Below the pieces are notes generated by a model that saw only the letters and a list, made by a program, of their open reading frames with translations, was not told the origin of the DNA and did no database searches. DNA of 21,738 nucleotides from Blastocatellia bacterium (GTDB taxonomy: Bacteria; Acidobacteriota; Blastocatellia; Chloracidobacteriales; JADJPF01), in assembly GCA_023265235.1 (NCBI GenBank), contig JAHFUF010000011.1, positions 1-21,738 of the forward strand. Reading direction: 5' to 3'. Shown here in pieces: positions 12,986 through 21,411 of the stretch. Position numbers and translations under genes: made by a program. Position 1 is the stretch's first letter. Every line of letters begins with the position of its first letter.

Positions 12986-15900
12986 ATGTTGAAAATAAAT
13001 AGGTTATACTTGATACTTTTATTGATATTGGTAGTAGAGGCTAGTCTTTATGCTCAGCAGTCCCCTATTAAATTTGAGCGTCTTTCTATTGAGCAAGGAT
13101 TATCACAAAGTACTGTAGCTTGTATTTATCAAGACCGCCAAGGGTTTATGTGGTTTGGTACAGAAGATGGGCTTAATAAATATGATGGCTATAGTTTTAC
13201 TATCTATAAACACAAACCTCAAGATTCTACATCTTTATACTCTAAGCACATTAGAACCATCTTTGAAGATCATATGGGAACTTTATGGGTTGGTACGTCT
13301 GAAGGGTTAAACAGGTATGATCCTAAAAGCCAAACATTTACGGTATTCCGCCACGATCCTAATAGCCCTAATAGCATTAGTAACAATAGAGTTGTATCGA
13401 TTTATCAAGAGCATGGAGGGACTTTATGGGTTGGTACATCTGAAGGGTTAAACAGGTATGATCCTAAAAGCCAAAAATTTACAGCATTTCGTCACGATCC
13501 TAATAATCCAAATAGTATTAGTAATAATTATATTGTAGCAATCTATGAAGACAGTGCAAAAGCTTTGTGGGTTGGTACGTCTGAAGGGTTAAACAGGTAT
13601 GATCCTAAAAGCCAAAAATTTACAGCATTTCATCACGATCCTAATAATCCAAATAGTCTTAGTAGTAATATTATTCGAGGGATTTGTGAAGACAATACAA
13701 AAGCTTTATGGGTTGGTACGTCTGAAGGGTTAAACAGGTATGATCCTAAAAGCCAAATATTTACGGTATTTCGTCACGATCCTAATAATCCAAATAGTAT
13801 TAGTAGTAATATTATTCGGGCAATTTATAAAGATCATATGGGAACTTTATGGATTGCAACAGATGGAGGGCTAAACAAATATGACTCTAAAAATCAAACA
13901 TTTATAGGTTTTCATCATGAGCCTAATAATCCAAATAGTATAAGTAGTAATTTTGTTTGGTCAATCTATGAAGATAGTGCAAAAACTCTATGGATTGGAA
14001 CCAATGGAGGTGGAATAAACAAATATGATCCCATAAGCCAGTTGTTTACTACTATACGCCATAACCCTAACGATTCTAATAGTATTAGTAGTAATCTCAT
14101 TTTATCTATTTATGAAGACTCCACAAAAATGCTATGGATAGGAACGCATAGTTATGGATTAAACAGATATGATCCTAAAAGTCAAACGTTTACAGTGTTT
14201 CGCCACGACCCTAATAACCCTAATAGCATCAGTAATGATAATATTTTTTCAATCTGTGAAGATAAGTTAGGCATGTTGTGGGTTGCTACAGATGAAGGGT
14301 TAAACAGATATGATCCTAAAAGTCAAACATTTACAGTGTTTCGTCACGATCCTAATAACCCTAATAGCATCAGTAGTAATAGGATTTTGCCAATATATAA
14401 AAACCATACAGACACTTTATGGATTGGTACAACTAGTGGTGGGTTGAATAAATATGACTCTACAAATCAGAGGTTTACATCGTTTCAAAATGATCCAAAT
14501 AATCCTAATAGCATCACTAGCAACGATATTCGGGCAATTTATGAAGATAGCAATAAAACCTTATGGGTTTGCACAAGCAATGGATTGAATAGATATGACT
14601 CACAAAGTCAGACATTTACAGGTTTCCGTAATGATCCTAGCAATCCTTTTAGTATAAGTAATAATTTTGTTTCATCCATCTGCGAAGACTTAACAGGAAC
14701 ACTATGGATTGGCACAAGCGGAGGGTTAAACAAGTATGATGCTAAAAGCCAAACATTTACAGCACTTACAGAAAAAGATGGCCTTGCTAATGATACCATT
14801 TATGGCATTTTAGAAGACAAAGAAGGAAATCTTTGGTTAAGTACTAATAGTGGTATCTCAAAATTTAATCCAAAAACCGCTAAGTTTAGAAACTATGATG
14901 TTAGTGATGGTCTTCAAAGCAATGAATTTAATGGGTTTGCTTATTATAAAAGCAGAAGTGGAGAAATGTTTTTTGGTGGTATTAATGGTTTGAACCGATT
15001 CTATCCAGAAAAAATAAAAGATAACCCTTTTATTCCTCCTATTGTAATTACATCATTTAAGATATTTGACCAGCTAGCAGAAAGAGAGAAACTCGCTATT
15101 GCAACAGGATTAATGGGAGATGTACCTCTAAAGCTTTCCTATACAGAGAATTTTCTTTCCTTTGAGTTTGCTGCACTTAATTTTACTCATTCAGAAAAAA
15201 ATCAATATCTCTATAAACTAGAGGGTGTTGATAATGATTGGGTAAACAATGGTACTCAACGTTATGCTAGATACACTAACTTAAACGCTGGTGAATATAT
15301 TTTTAGAGTAAAAGGCTCTAACAATAATGGGGTTTGGAATGAAACAAGTGCGACTATTAAGATTGTTATTTCACCTCCACCCTGGCGTACTTGGTGGGCG
15401 TATATGCTTTATTTCTTTAGTCTTACTGGGCTAACCTATAGTGTTTATCGCTATAGGCTTAATACATTAGAAAAACACTATCAAACTGAAAAAGCAATAG
15501 AGGTTGGCAAGAAAAACAAGGAGCTTGAAGTTAACAACCAAAAACTAGCAGAGCAAAAAGAAAAACTAGCTGAACAAAACATAGCATTAATTGAGTCACA
15601 CCAAAGAGCAGATAGAATTTTTTCTGCATTAGCTGAAGCCTTGCCAGGAACGGTACTTGATGGCAAATATCAGCTTGATGAAAAAATTGGCTCAGGAGGG
15701 TTTGGAGTTGTTTTTCGAGCTACGCATTTGGCAATGAAACGCCCTATTGCAATAAAAATCTTTAAACCAATGCCAGGGAATGATTCTGATGAAGCGTTGG
15801 AACGCTTTCAACTAGAGGCTAAATCAGCTTGTCGAATAGATCATCCTAATACAGTGACAGTGCTTGATTCAGGGATTTCTACTGATGGTATAGCTTATTT

Positions 15901-16918
15901 AGTAATGGAACTTTTACAAGGGCATACTTTAACAAAAGAGTTAAAGGCTAGAGGTCACCTAACTTTAGAGAGAACAGCACAAATACTTGTTGCTGTTTGT
16001 GATGTAATGGCAAAAGCTCATTCTTTAGGCATAGTGCATAGAGATATTAAGCCTGACAATATTTTTATTCATAAAAACTCTGAAGGTGAAATAATTAAGC
16101 TAATAGATTTTGGTATTGCCAAACTAATTCAATCAAGCGAAAGCCTAGATATACAAGTATTAACAGCTACAGGGGGAATTATTGGCACACCTGTTTATAT
16201 GGCCCCAGAACGCTTTCAAGGTAAATCTTATAATGAGCGTTCAGATATTTATAGCTTAGGTATTATGCTATATGAAATGTTATCAGGAAAGCAGCCATTT
16301 CAAGTTACTTCTAAAGATATTTTTGAGCTAGTTAACAGTCGATTAAATAAAAAACCTATTTCGTTAAAAGAACAACTCCCTAGTATTTCACCAGAAGTTG
16401 AAAAGGTTGTTATGCAAGCACTCGCTATGTCTGCTAAAGAGCGACCTACAGCCAAGGAGCTAGCCACAGGCTTTCTTAAAGCTACAGGATTAGATACTGA
16501 TAAATTGAAATCCCTGTCATGCACTACATTAGACCTAGACGAGCAAGAGCATGGACTTCTTCCTACTGTTATAAAAACACCTGTAGCAATAGAGCGGTTG
16601 CGAGAGGTTGAAAGGCTTTTTTATTCTCTTCTAGAGGCTAAGTCTGATAAACAAGATGAATTAATTGACCAAGTTTGTAATAGTACAACTTTGATAATGA
16701 AAAGCACTGTAAAAGATTTAATTAAAGATGATAAGAAGCAAGGTGGTTTGATTAGCCCTGAGCGTTGGAAGCAAATTGAACGTGTTTTTTATGATGTTAT
16801 AGAGTGTGAGGCTGATAAACAATGTGCTTTTCTTGATCAAGCTTGTGTAGGAGATCCCTCATTAAGAAGACGTGTTGAGCAACTTATTAGAGACGATCAA
16901 GAAGTTAATAGTATTTAA
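12986..16918 (+). CDS. Membrane Ser/Thr protein kinase with two-component-regulator beta-propeller sensor (Reg_prop, Y_Y_Y)
   Basis: The ATG at 12986 gives a signal-peptide start (MLKINRLYLILLLILVV... cleaved near LYA-QQ); an upstream TTG at 12974 is less likely. Length is 1310 residues. About 30-690: some 14 propeller blades of about 47 residues (pattern LWVGTSEGLNRYDPKSQ-FT-F-HDPNNPNS), enough for two seven-bladed propellers. About 720-795: Y_Y_Y domain. About 802-825: one transmembrane helix, then a coiled coil. From about 892: a complete kinase with GSGGFG, Lys924, HRDIKPDN (1018-1025), DFG (Asp1041) and MAPERF. The C-terminus holds two copies of the ERW-x-x-IE-x-x-F module usually found before such kinases, the first degenerate. 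It probably senses a periplasmic ligand and phosphorylates cytoplasmic proteins. Such propellers are more often fused to histidine kinases. Confidence 0.9.
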   Translation: MLKINRLYLILLLILVVEASLYAQQSPIKFERLSIEQGLSQSTVACIYQDRQGFMWFGTEDGLNKYDGYSFTIYKHKPQDSTSLYSKHIRTIFEDHMGTLWVGTSEGLNRYDPKSQTFTVFRHDPNSPNSISNNRVVSIYQEHGGTLWVGTSEGLNRYDPKSQKFTAFRHDPNNPNSISNNYIVAIYEDSAKALWVGTSEGLNRYDPKSQKFTAFHHDPNNPNSLSSNIIRGICEDNTKALWVGTSEGLNRYDPKSQIFTVFRHDPNNPNSISSNIIRAIYKDHMGTLWIATDGGLNKYDSKNQTFIGFHHEPNNPNSISSNFVWSIYEDSAKTLWIGTNGGGINKYDPISQLFTTIRHNPNDSNSISSNLILSIYEDSTKMLWIGTHSYGLNRYDPKSQTFTVFRHDPNNPNSISNDNIFSICEDKLGMLWVATDEGLNRYDPKSQTFTVFRHDPNNPNSISSNRILPIYKNHTDTLWIGTTSGGLNKYDSTNQRFTSFQNDPNNPNSITSNDIRAIYEDSNKTLWVCTSNGLNRYDSQSQTFTGFRNDPSNPFSISNNFVSSICEDLTGTLWIGTSGGLNKYDAKSQTFTALTEKDGLANDTIYGILEDKEGNLWLSTNSGISKFNPKTAKFRNYDVSDGLQSNEFNGFAYYKSRSGEMFFGGINGLNRFYPEKIKDNPFIPPIVITSFKIFDQLAEREKLAIATGLMGDVPLKLSYTENFLSFEFAALNFTHSEKNQYLYKLEGVDNDWVNNGTQRYARYTNLNAGEYIFRVKGSNNNGVWNETSATIKIVISPPPWRTWWAYMLYFFSLTGLTYSVYRYRLNTLEKHYQTEKAIEVGKKNKELEVNNQKLAEQKEKLAEQNIALIESHQRADRIFSALAEALPGTVLDGKYQLDEKIGSGGFGVVFRATHLAMKRPIAIKIFKPMPGNDSDEALERFQLEAKSACRIDHPNTVTVLDSGISTDGIAYLVMELLQGHTLTKELKARGHLTLERTAQILVAVCDVMAKAHSLGIVHRDIKPDNIFIHKNSEGEIIKLIDFGIAKLIQSSESLDIQVLTATGGIIGTPVYMAPERFQGKSYNERSDIYSLGIMLYEMLSGKQPFQVTSKDIFELVNSRLNKKPISLKEQLPSISPEVEKVVMQALAMSAKERPTAKELATGFLKATGLDTDKLKSLSCTTLDLDEQEHGLLPTVIKTPVAIERLREVERLFYSLLEAKSDKQDELIDQVCNSTTLIMKSTVKDLIKDDKKQGGLISPERWKQIERVFYDVIECEADKQCAFLDQACVGDPSLRRRVEQLIRDDQEVNSI
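13286..13850 (+). repeat. In-gene 141-bp tandem repeats encoding propeller blades
   Basis: Four successive blades carry nearly identical DNA. GAAGGGTTAAACAGG starts at 13301, 13442, 13583 and 13724, exactly 141 bp apart, followed each time by TATGATCCTAAAAGCC. Later blades (to about 14760) are more diverged at DNA level but keep the protein pattern. This indicates recent duplication or gene conversion, and copy number may vary between strains. Confidence 0.85.
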
Positions 16919-17064
16919 TCTAGTCTAAATCCTACCTAAAATATTTTTACTAAAAACCTGGGAAAACCTTAAATCCTCATGACATGATTTTCTAACAAAT
17001 CTTGTTTTATTAAATGAGAGCGAAAATAACACCTCTCAAAATTAAAACTTGAGGAGATTTATTT

Positions 17065-17703
17065 ATGGATAACAATACAGAAAAAAATATTATGGTTATA
17101 GAAGAAATTGAGCTTAGCGTAGAGGAAATGGAAGAAATTATTGCTCCTGGTATAGAGCCAAATCACAATGAAATAATGCAAAGTGACGAAGTAGAATTAC
17201 AAATAGAGGAAATAGAAGAGATAATTGCTCCTGGCTCTAAAGTAAATCATAATGAAATTTTACAAAGTGATGAAGTAGAACTACAAATAGAAGAAATAGA
17301 AGAAATTATTACTCCTGGTTTGACCTACAATCATAGTGAAACCTTACAAAGTGATGAAGTAGAGCTACAAGCTGAAGAAATGGAAGAAATTATTGTTCCT
17401 GGTGGAGTCTGGTACCCAAATCACAATGAGATATTGCAAAGTGATGAAGTAGAACTACAAGTAGAAGAAATAGAGGAGATAATTGCTCCTGGTATTACAC
17501 TAAATCACAATGAAATGTTGCAAGGTGATGAAGTAGAATTACAAATAGAGGAAATAGAGGAGATAATTGCTCCTGGTATTACACTAAATCACAATGAAAT
17601 GTTGCAAGGTGATGAAGTAGAATTACAAATAGAGGAAATAGAGGAGATAATTGCTCCTGGTGTCCAACCAAATCATAACGAAACCCTGCAATACGAACAA
17701 TAA
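17065..17703 (+). CDS. Repeat peptide of seven 28-residue units; candidate multi-core RiPP-like or exported-peptide precursor
   Basis: A 212-residue, strongly acidic protein; GAGGAG ten bases upstream of the ATG supports the start. After an 11-residue head, residues 12-209 are seven tandem units (12-39, 40-67, 68-95, 96-125, 126-153, 154-181, 182-209) plus the tail YEQ. Each has (S/G)DEVELQ, an amphipathic (I/A/V)EE(I/M)EEII, then (A/T/V)PG, a variable stretch, N-H-(N/S)-E-x-(L/M)-Q. Variable stretches are IEP, SKV, LTY, GVWYP, ITL, ITL and VQP. No signal peptide, no Cys, no membrane segment. Unit 1 (ELSVEEMEEIIAPG) resembles leader peptides ending in a double-Gly site, with PG for GG. With the TPR and protease/adaptor genes downstream it may be a precursor releasing several short peptides. 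Alternatively it is a structural helical repeat bound by the TPR protein. The family is not one I recognise. Confidence 0.65.
   Translation: MDNNTEKNIMVIEEIELSVEEMEEIIAPGIEPNHNEIMQSDEVELQIEEIEEIIAPGSKVNHNEILQSDEVELQIEEIEEIITPGLTYNHSETLQSDEVELQAEEMEEIIVPGGVWYPNHNEILQSDEVELQVEEIEEIIAPGITLNHNEMLQGDEVELQIEEIEEIIAPGITLNHNEMLQGDEVELQIEEIEEIIAPGVQPNHNETLQYEQ
17098..17691 (+). repeat. 84-bp tandem coding repeats (seven units)
   Basis: Period 84 bp (90 in unit 4). Positions 17467-17577 and 17551-17661 are identical over 111 nt at an 84-bp offset, so one unit was duplicated very recently. Older units differ mainly at synonymous positions in the conserved parts and at amino-acid level in the three residues after PG. 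Unequal crossing-over is the likely mechanism. Confidence 0.9.
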
Positions 17704-17767
17704 TTACTACAAAATAATAGTCAATCAAAATAATAACCAGCCAATTTATTCTACTTAGGTGAAAAAT

Positions 17768-18781
17768 ATGAAAGACATTCAACCTAATTTGATTAGTTCC
17801 CAAGCGTTTGCTGGTAGTAACGTTCTAAAAACGGCTCTTCAGCTTTGTGCAGATGCTCGGAGTCATGAGAAAAACGGTGATTACTTAAAAGCAGAAGAAC
17901 TTTATCGTAGTTCTATTGAAGCTTTAGATAAAAAAACAGAAGCTAAAACAGAACGGTTGCGGGTTTGGATGCTTGTTAATTGGGCTAACCTCTATCAACT
18001 CCAGGGGCACTATAACGAGGCTGAAAAGCTTTTTCTACAAGCACTTAATTTGGCTGAAAGTGTCTTTCCTGCTAATGACTTAAAACTGACTAGGTTGTTT
18101 AATAACCTAGCAGTTCTTTACAAATATATGGGTCGGTTTGATGAAGCAGAAAAACTTTATTGGCGAGCACTTTCGCTTTTAGAACCAGCACTTGGTTCTG
18201 AAAATACAGAAATAGCAACTCTTTATCATAATTTGGGTGGTTTAGAGCATGCTCGTGGCAATTATGATAAAGGAGAACCTTTTGCACGACGTTCTGTAGA
18301 GATTAGGAAAAAAGTCTTAGGGGAACATCATCCTAATGTTGCCTTAGATATGGCCGCACTAGCGTCAATTCTTACTGGGCAAAAAAAGTATGATGAGGCA
18401 GAAAAAATCTATTTGGAAGTGATAGCCATATTTGACAAGCTTTATGGCCCTAATAATTATGATACTGCAATTAACCTTAATAACTTGGCTGCCCTCTATC
18501 AATCAAAAGGTAAGAAAGTACAGGCAGAACTGCTTTATCGAAAAGCACTTAGTATAAAAAGAAGTATACTTGGTGCCAAGCATCCAGATGTAGCAATGAC
18601 ACTTAATAATCTAGCTATATTGCTTAAGTCACAAGGGGAACAGGAAGAAGCGGCAACACTTTATCAAGAAGCACTTTTTATTTTCAAAGAAGAGCTAGGA
18701 ACTCAGCACCCTAAGTTTATTACTTGTCTTGATAACTATGCTGCTTTACTTAAACAAATGAAATTTGATTTAAATGAATAA
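17768..18781 (+). CDS. Tetratricopeptide repeat protein (kinesin-light-chain-like TPRs)
   Basis: AGGTGA five bases before the ATG at 17768 sets the start; an in-frame GTG at 17759 overlaps that site. The product is 337 residues, without signal peptide or membrane segment, so cytoplasmic. From about residue 20 to the end it is a run of seven to eight TPRs of the 42-residue kinesin-light-chain type, for example GDYLKAEELYRSSIEAL, GHYNEAEKLFLQALNLAE, GRFDEAEKLYWRALSLLE, KKYDEAEKIYLEVIAIF and LYRKALSIKRSILGAKHPD. The superhelix would bind a peptide or protein partner. Lying between the repeat peptide (64-bp gap) and the protease/adaptor gene (9-bp gap), it may hold or present the repeat peptide; this is inference. 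Nothing enzymatic is visible. Confidence 0.9.
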   Translation: MKDIQPNLISSQAFAGSNVLKTALQLCADARSHEKNGDYLKAEELYRSSIEALDKKTEAKTERLRVWMLVNWANLYQLQGHYNEAEKLFLQALNLAESVFPANDLKLTRLFNNLAVLYKYMGRFDEAEKLYWRALSLLEPALGSENTEIATLYHNLGGLEHARGNYDKGEPFARRSVEIRKKVLGEHHPNVALDMAALASILTGQKKYDEAEKIYLEVIAIFDKLYGPNNYDTAINLNNLAALYQSKGKKVQAELLYRKALSIKRSILGAKHPDVAMTLNNLAILLKSQGEQEEAATLYQEALFIFKEELGTQHPKFITCLDNYAALLKQMKFDLNE

Positions 18782-18790
18782 ATAATTCAT

Positions 18791-21346
18791 ATGCTTAACA
18801 CAGAATATTGTACTTACCCTCCACAAATAGCTGAAATGGTTGAGGTTCGAGAACAAAATGATAATGCTGGGCGTGTAAGCTATATTATTGGTTCAGCTAT
18901 GGTGGGGCGTTATATTTTACTACGCTCAATTGAATATGATGTGTTGCGGCTAATTGATACAAACCTAACACTTACAAGAATTTGTGATGAGTTTAAGCGA
19001 AAATATGAAAAAACCCTTTCTTTAGCTACACTAAGTAAATTTCTTAGCAAGCTTGATGAAGTTGGTATTTTAGCAGGAGAGCGAACAATTGGCTTAAACA
19101 CCACTCAACAAGCAGGGATGGAACATTACCTGCGGTTTAATCTTTTTAATCCTGATCGAGTTTTCTCATTTTTAGTAAAAAGCTTGCATTGGGTTTGGAC
19201 ACCGGCTTTTTTCCTTTCTAGCCTATCATTAATATTACTATTACTAATTCTTTCTTTGCATAACTGGGCAGAGGTAAGTAGCTATGGAGAATATACTTTA
19301 CGCGAACATTGGTGGGCGGTTTTTATTGCTGGCTGGTTTGTAGTAGTTTCACATGAATTTGCACATGGGTTGACTTGTAAAGCTTTTGGCGGGCGAGCAA
19401 GTGAAGTAGGGTTGTTGATGGTCTACTATTTTCTTCCTGCGCTTTATTGTAATGTCTCAGGTATTCACTTAATACCTAAACGTGGAAATCGGCTTTGGGT
19501 AATTGCCGCAGGGGTTTATTGGCAAATACTAGTTGGGGTTTTTGCTTTGCTAATTTGGTTTATTGTTGCACCTCATAGCTTACTTTCAGATGTTACATTT
19601 ATTTTTTTCCTTGGTAGTATCCTAGATGTTGTCTTTAATGCCAATCCGCTAATAAAACTTGATGGATATTATTTCTTAAGCCAAGCATTAGGGTTACCAA
19701 ACTTGATGGAGCGGTCTAGAGGTTATTGGAAAGGCGTTTGGCGAAAGTTAGTCTATAAGGAAGAAGATAAAACAGTAGCTCAATATAGCCAACGTGAGCA
19801 AAGGGTATATGCTATTTTCGGGCTGCTTTCTTTTTTCTACTCGGTGTTATTTACTTGGCTAATAATTTTTTATGTAAGCAATTACTTAATGGATTCATAT
19901 TACTTGCTTGGTGTATTACTTAGTATAGGGGTTATGTTTATTTTTCTTAAGCCGTCAATTCAGAGCCTGATTTTACCCGTTATTTCTTGGAGTAATAAAA
20001 TGTTAAATAAAACAAATAATGAAACCAATAAAGACACCAAGAATGGTTCTGAAATAACTAGTAACACGCGATTGGCTAAATTACACTCCTATAGACCTTA
20101 TTTAGTAAAGGCTACTATTTTATTATTTTTAATTAGCCTATTAATGCTACCTTGGCAAGCCTCTGTAGGGAGTTATGGAACACTCATAGCCATTGCAGAA
20201 AAAGAGGCAATTATTCGTATTCCAGAAAATGCAACTCTTATTGAACTGGAAATGCTTCCAGGCGATAGTGTTAAAGAAGGAATGGTGATAGGTCGATTAG
20301 GCAATAATGAGCTTCAAGAGGAAATTTTACAAGCTAGGTCAGAGCTAGTACGTGCTAATACAGATTATCGCCGTTTGTTAGGTGAGCAACAAACCCATGG
20401 AGAGGCTATTAATCAAGCCAAAACACAGCTTAATCAACGAAAATATGATTTTAATGAAATTGACATAGAGCAAAAACAAATAAACCAAGCACCTACTTTA
20501 GTAGAAATTGCTAGGGTTACTAGTTCAAAGCCAAAATATAATTATCCAGCAGATATTGCGGTGTTAGAATCAGACTTAGATTTACGCCACACCAGAGTTC
20601 AAGCTGCAAAGAGCCAATTTAACCGTGCTCAACTACTATTTAACTCAGGTTTAATATCACAAAACGATTTAGAAGTAGCACAAACACAAGTAACTACACT
20701 AGAACTTGAGTCAAAATCTGCTAGTGAGCGTCTTCAATCTGCTTTAGTAAACCATTCGCGTAAGTATGAAAACCTAAAAACAAACCTAGATTTAGCCGAT
20801 TCAAATCTTAATCAAGGGCAACTTGAAGTAAAAAAATTAGATGGTGAAATAGAAGGACTTAATACATTTATTAGTTCTTTAATGAAGCGTATAGAACTAC
20901 TAGAAAATAAACAATTAAAATTTGAACTAGTTGCACCAAAAACAGGAGTAATTTTTGGTGAAGAATTGCCAAAGCAAATAGGGCAGTATTTTAAGAAAGG
21001 TACAGAACTTTGTCGTATTGCTGATACAAGCAAAATGCTGGTACGCATTCAAGTCCCAGAGCGCGATATAGGGGATGTAAAGGTTGGTTATAATGTCCGT
21101 CTTAAAGCACTCTCTTTTTCTGATCGTGTTTTTTATGGGAAAGTGACTAAAATTGGCGGAGAAAGCGAACAAAATCAATATAATCAACCAAGCTACCGTG
21201 TGGAACTAATTATAGAAAACAGCGATGGCTTATTACGACCTGGAATGACAGCATTTGCACGAATTGATTTTGGACAACAACCTATTGGGCAAATCCTTAT
21301 ACACAAGCTTAAACAAACACTAAGACCAGAGCTATGGCTTTTCTAA
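18791..21346 (+). CDS. PqqD-like domain / M50 site-2-type zinc protease / HlyD-like adaptor fusion
   Basis: An 851-residue inner-membrane protein. Residues about 25-97 resemble a PqqD-like winged helix (LLRSIEYDVLRLID, then FLSKLDEVGIL), the fold used as a RiPP recognition element. About 130-400 is a polytopic M50 domain with the zinc motif HEFAH (His188, Glu189, His192) and NPLIKLDGYY (Asp291), so it should be active. A further membrane span (about 437-455) precedes a HlyD-type periplasmic part: lipoyl-like start (GSYGTLIAIAEKEAIIR), long coiled coil (about 510-700), then APKTGVIFGEELPKQIGQYFKKG and LRPGMTAFARIDFGQQ. Related proteins are annotated 'putative peptide zinc metalloprotease', like YydH. 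It may recognise, cut and pass on the repeat peptide encoded two genes upstream. No ABC exporter follows; the transcript ends just after it. No good Shine-Dalgarno, so translation is probably coupled to the TPR gene. Confidence 0.85.
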   Translation: MLNTEYCTYPPQIAEMVEVREQNDNAGRVSYIIGSAMVGRYILLRSIEYDVLRLIDTNLTLTRICDEFKRKYEKTLSLATLSKFLSKLDEVGILAGERTIGLNTTQQAGMEHYLRFNLFNPDRVFSFLVKSLHWVWTPAFFLSSLSLILLLLILSLHNWAEVSSYGEYTLREHWWAVFIAGWFVVVSHEFAHGLTCKAFGGRASEVGLLMVYYFLPALYCNVSGIHLIPKRGNRLWVIAAGVYWQILVGVFALLIWFIVAPHSLLSDVTFIFFLGSILDVVFNANPLIKLDGYYFLSQALGLPNLMERSRGYWKGVWRKLVYKEEDKTVAQYSQREQRVYAIFGLLSFFYSVLFTWLIIFYVSNYLMDSYYLLGVLLSIGVMFIFLKPSIQSLILPVISWSNKMLNKTNNETNKDTKNGSEITSNTRLAKLHSYRPYLVKATILLFLISLLMLPWQASVGSYGTLIAIAEKEAIIRIPENATLIELEMLPGDSVKEGMVIGRLGNNELQEEILQARSELVRANTDYRRLLGEQQTHGEAINQAKTQLNQRKYDFNEIDIEQKQINQAPTLVEIARVTSSKPKYNYPADIAVLESDLDLRHTRVQAAKSQFNRAQLLFNSGLISQNDLEVAQTQVTTLELESKSASERLQSALVNHSRKYENLKTNLDLADSNLNQGQLEVKKLDGEIEGLNTFISSLMKRIELLENKQLKFELVAPKTGVIFGEELPKQIGQYFKKGTELCRIADTSKMLVRIQVPERDIGDVKVGYNVRLKALSFSDRVFYGKVTKIGGESEQNQYNQPSYRVELIIENSDGLLRPGMTAFARIDFGQQPIGQILIHKLKQTLRPELWLF

Positions 21347-21360
21347 AACTAATTAACATA

Positions 21361-21402
21361 AATGGAAATGGGCGAACTGTTCGCCCTTCCATTTTTATTT
21401 TA
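21361..21402 (+). terminator. Intrinsic terminator after the protease/adaptor gene
   Basis: GGGCGAA (21370-21376), loop CTG, TTCGCCC (21380-21386), extended by AATGGAA (21361-21367) with TTCCATT (21387-21393) across a 2-nt bulge. TTTATTTTAT follows. It ends the plus-strand cassette 15 bp after the stop and lies between convergent genes; it is T-rich on the plus-strand side, weaker the other way. Confidence 0.85.
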
Positions 21403-21411
21403 TGATGTCTA

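Noticed and set aside
16919..17064. ECF-type promoter upstream of the repeat-peptide gene
   Set aside because: No GGAAC-like -35 or other convincing box pair; only a weak TTGTTT with a poor -10, so no promoter is called.
17098..17691. CRISPR-like periodic array
   Set aside because: The 84-bp period is an in-frame coding repeat with synonymous drift; there are no short palindromic repeats with unique spacers and no cas genes.
17579..17803. Minus-strand ORF over the repeat-peptide end
   Set aside because: Antisense of the tandem repeat and the following spacer; no start signal.
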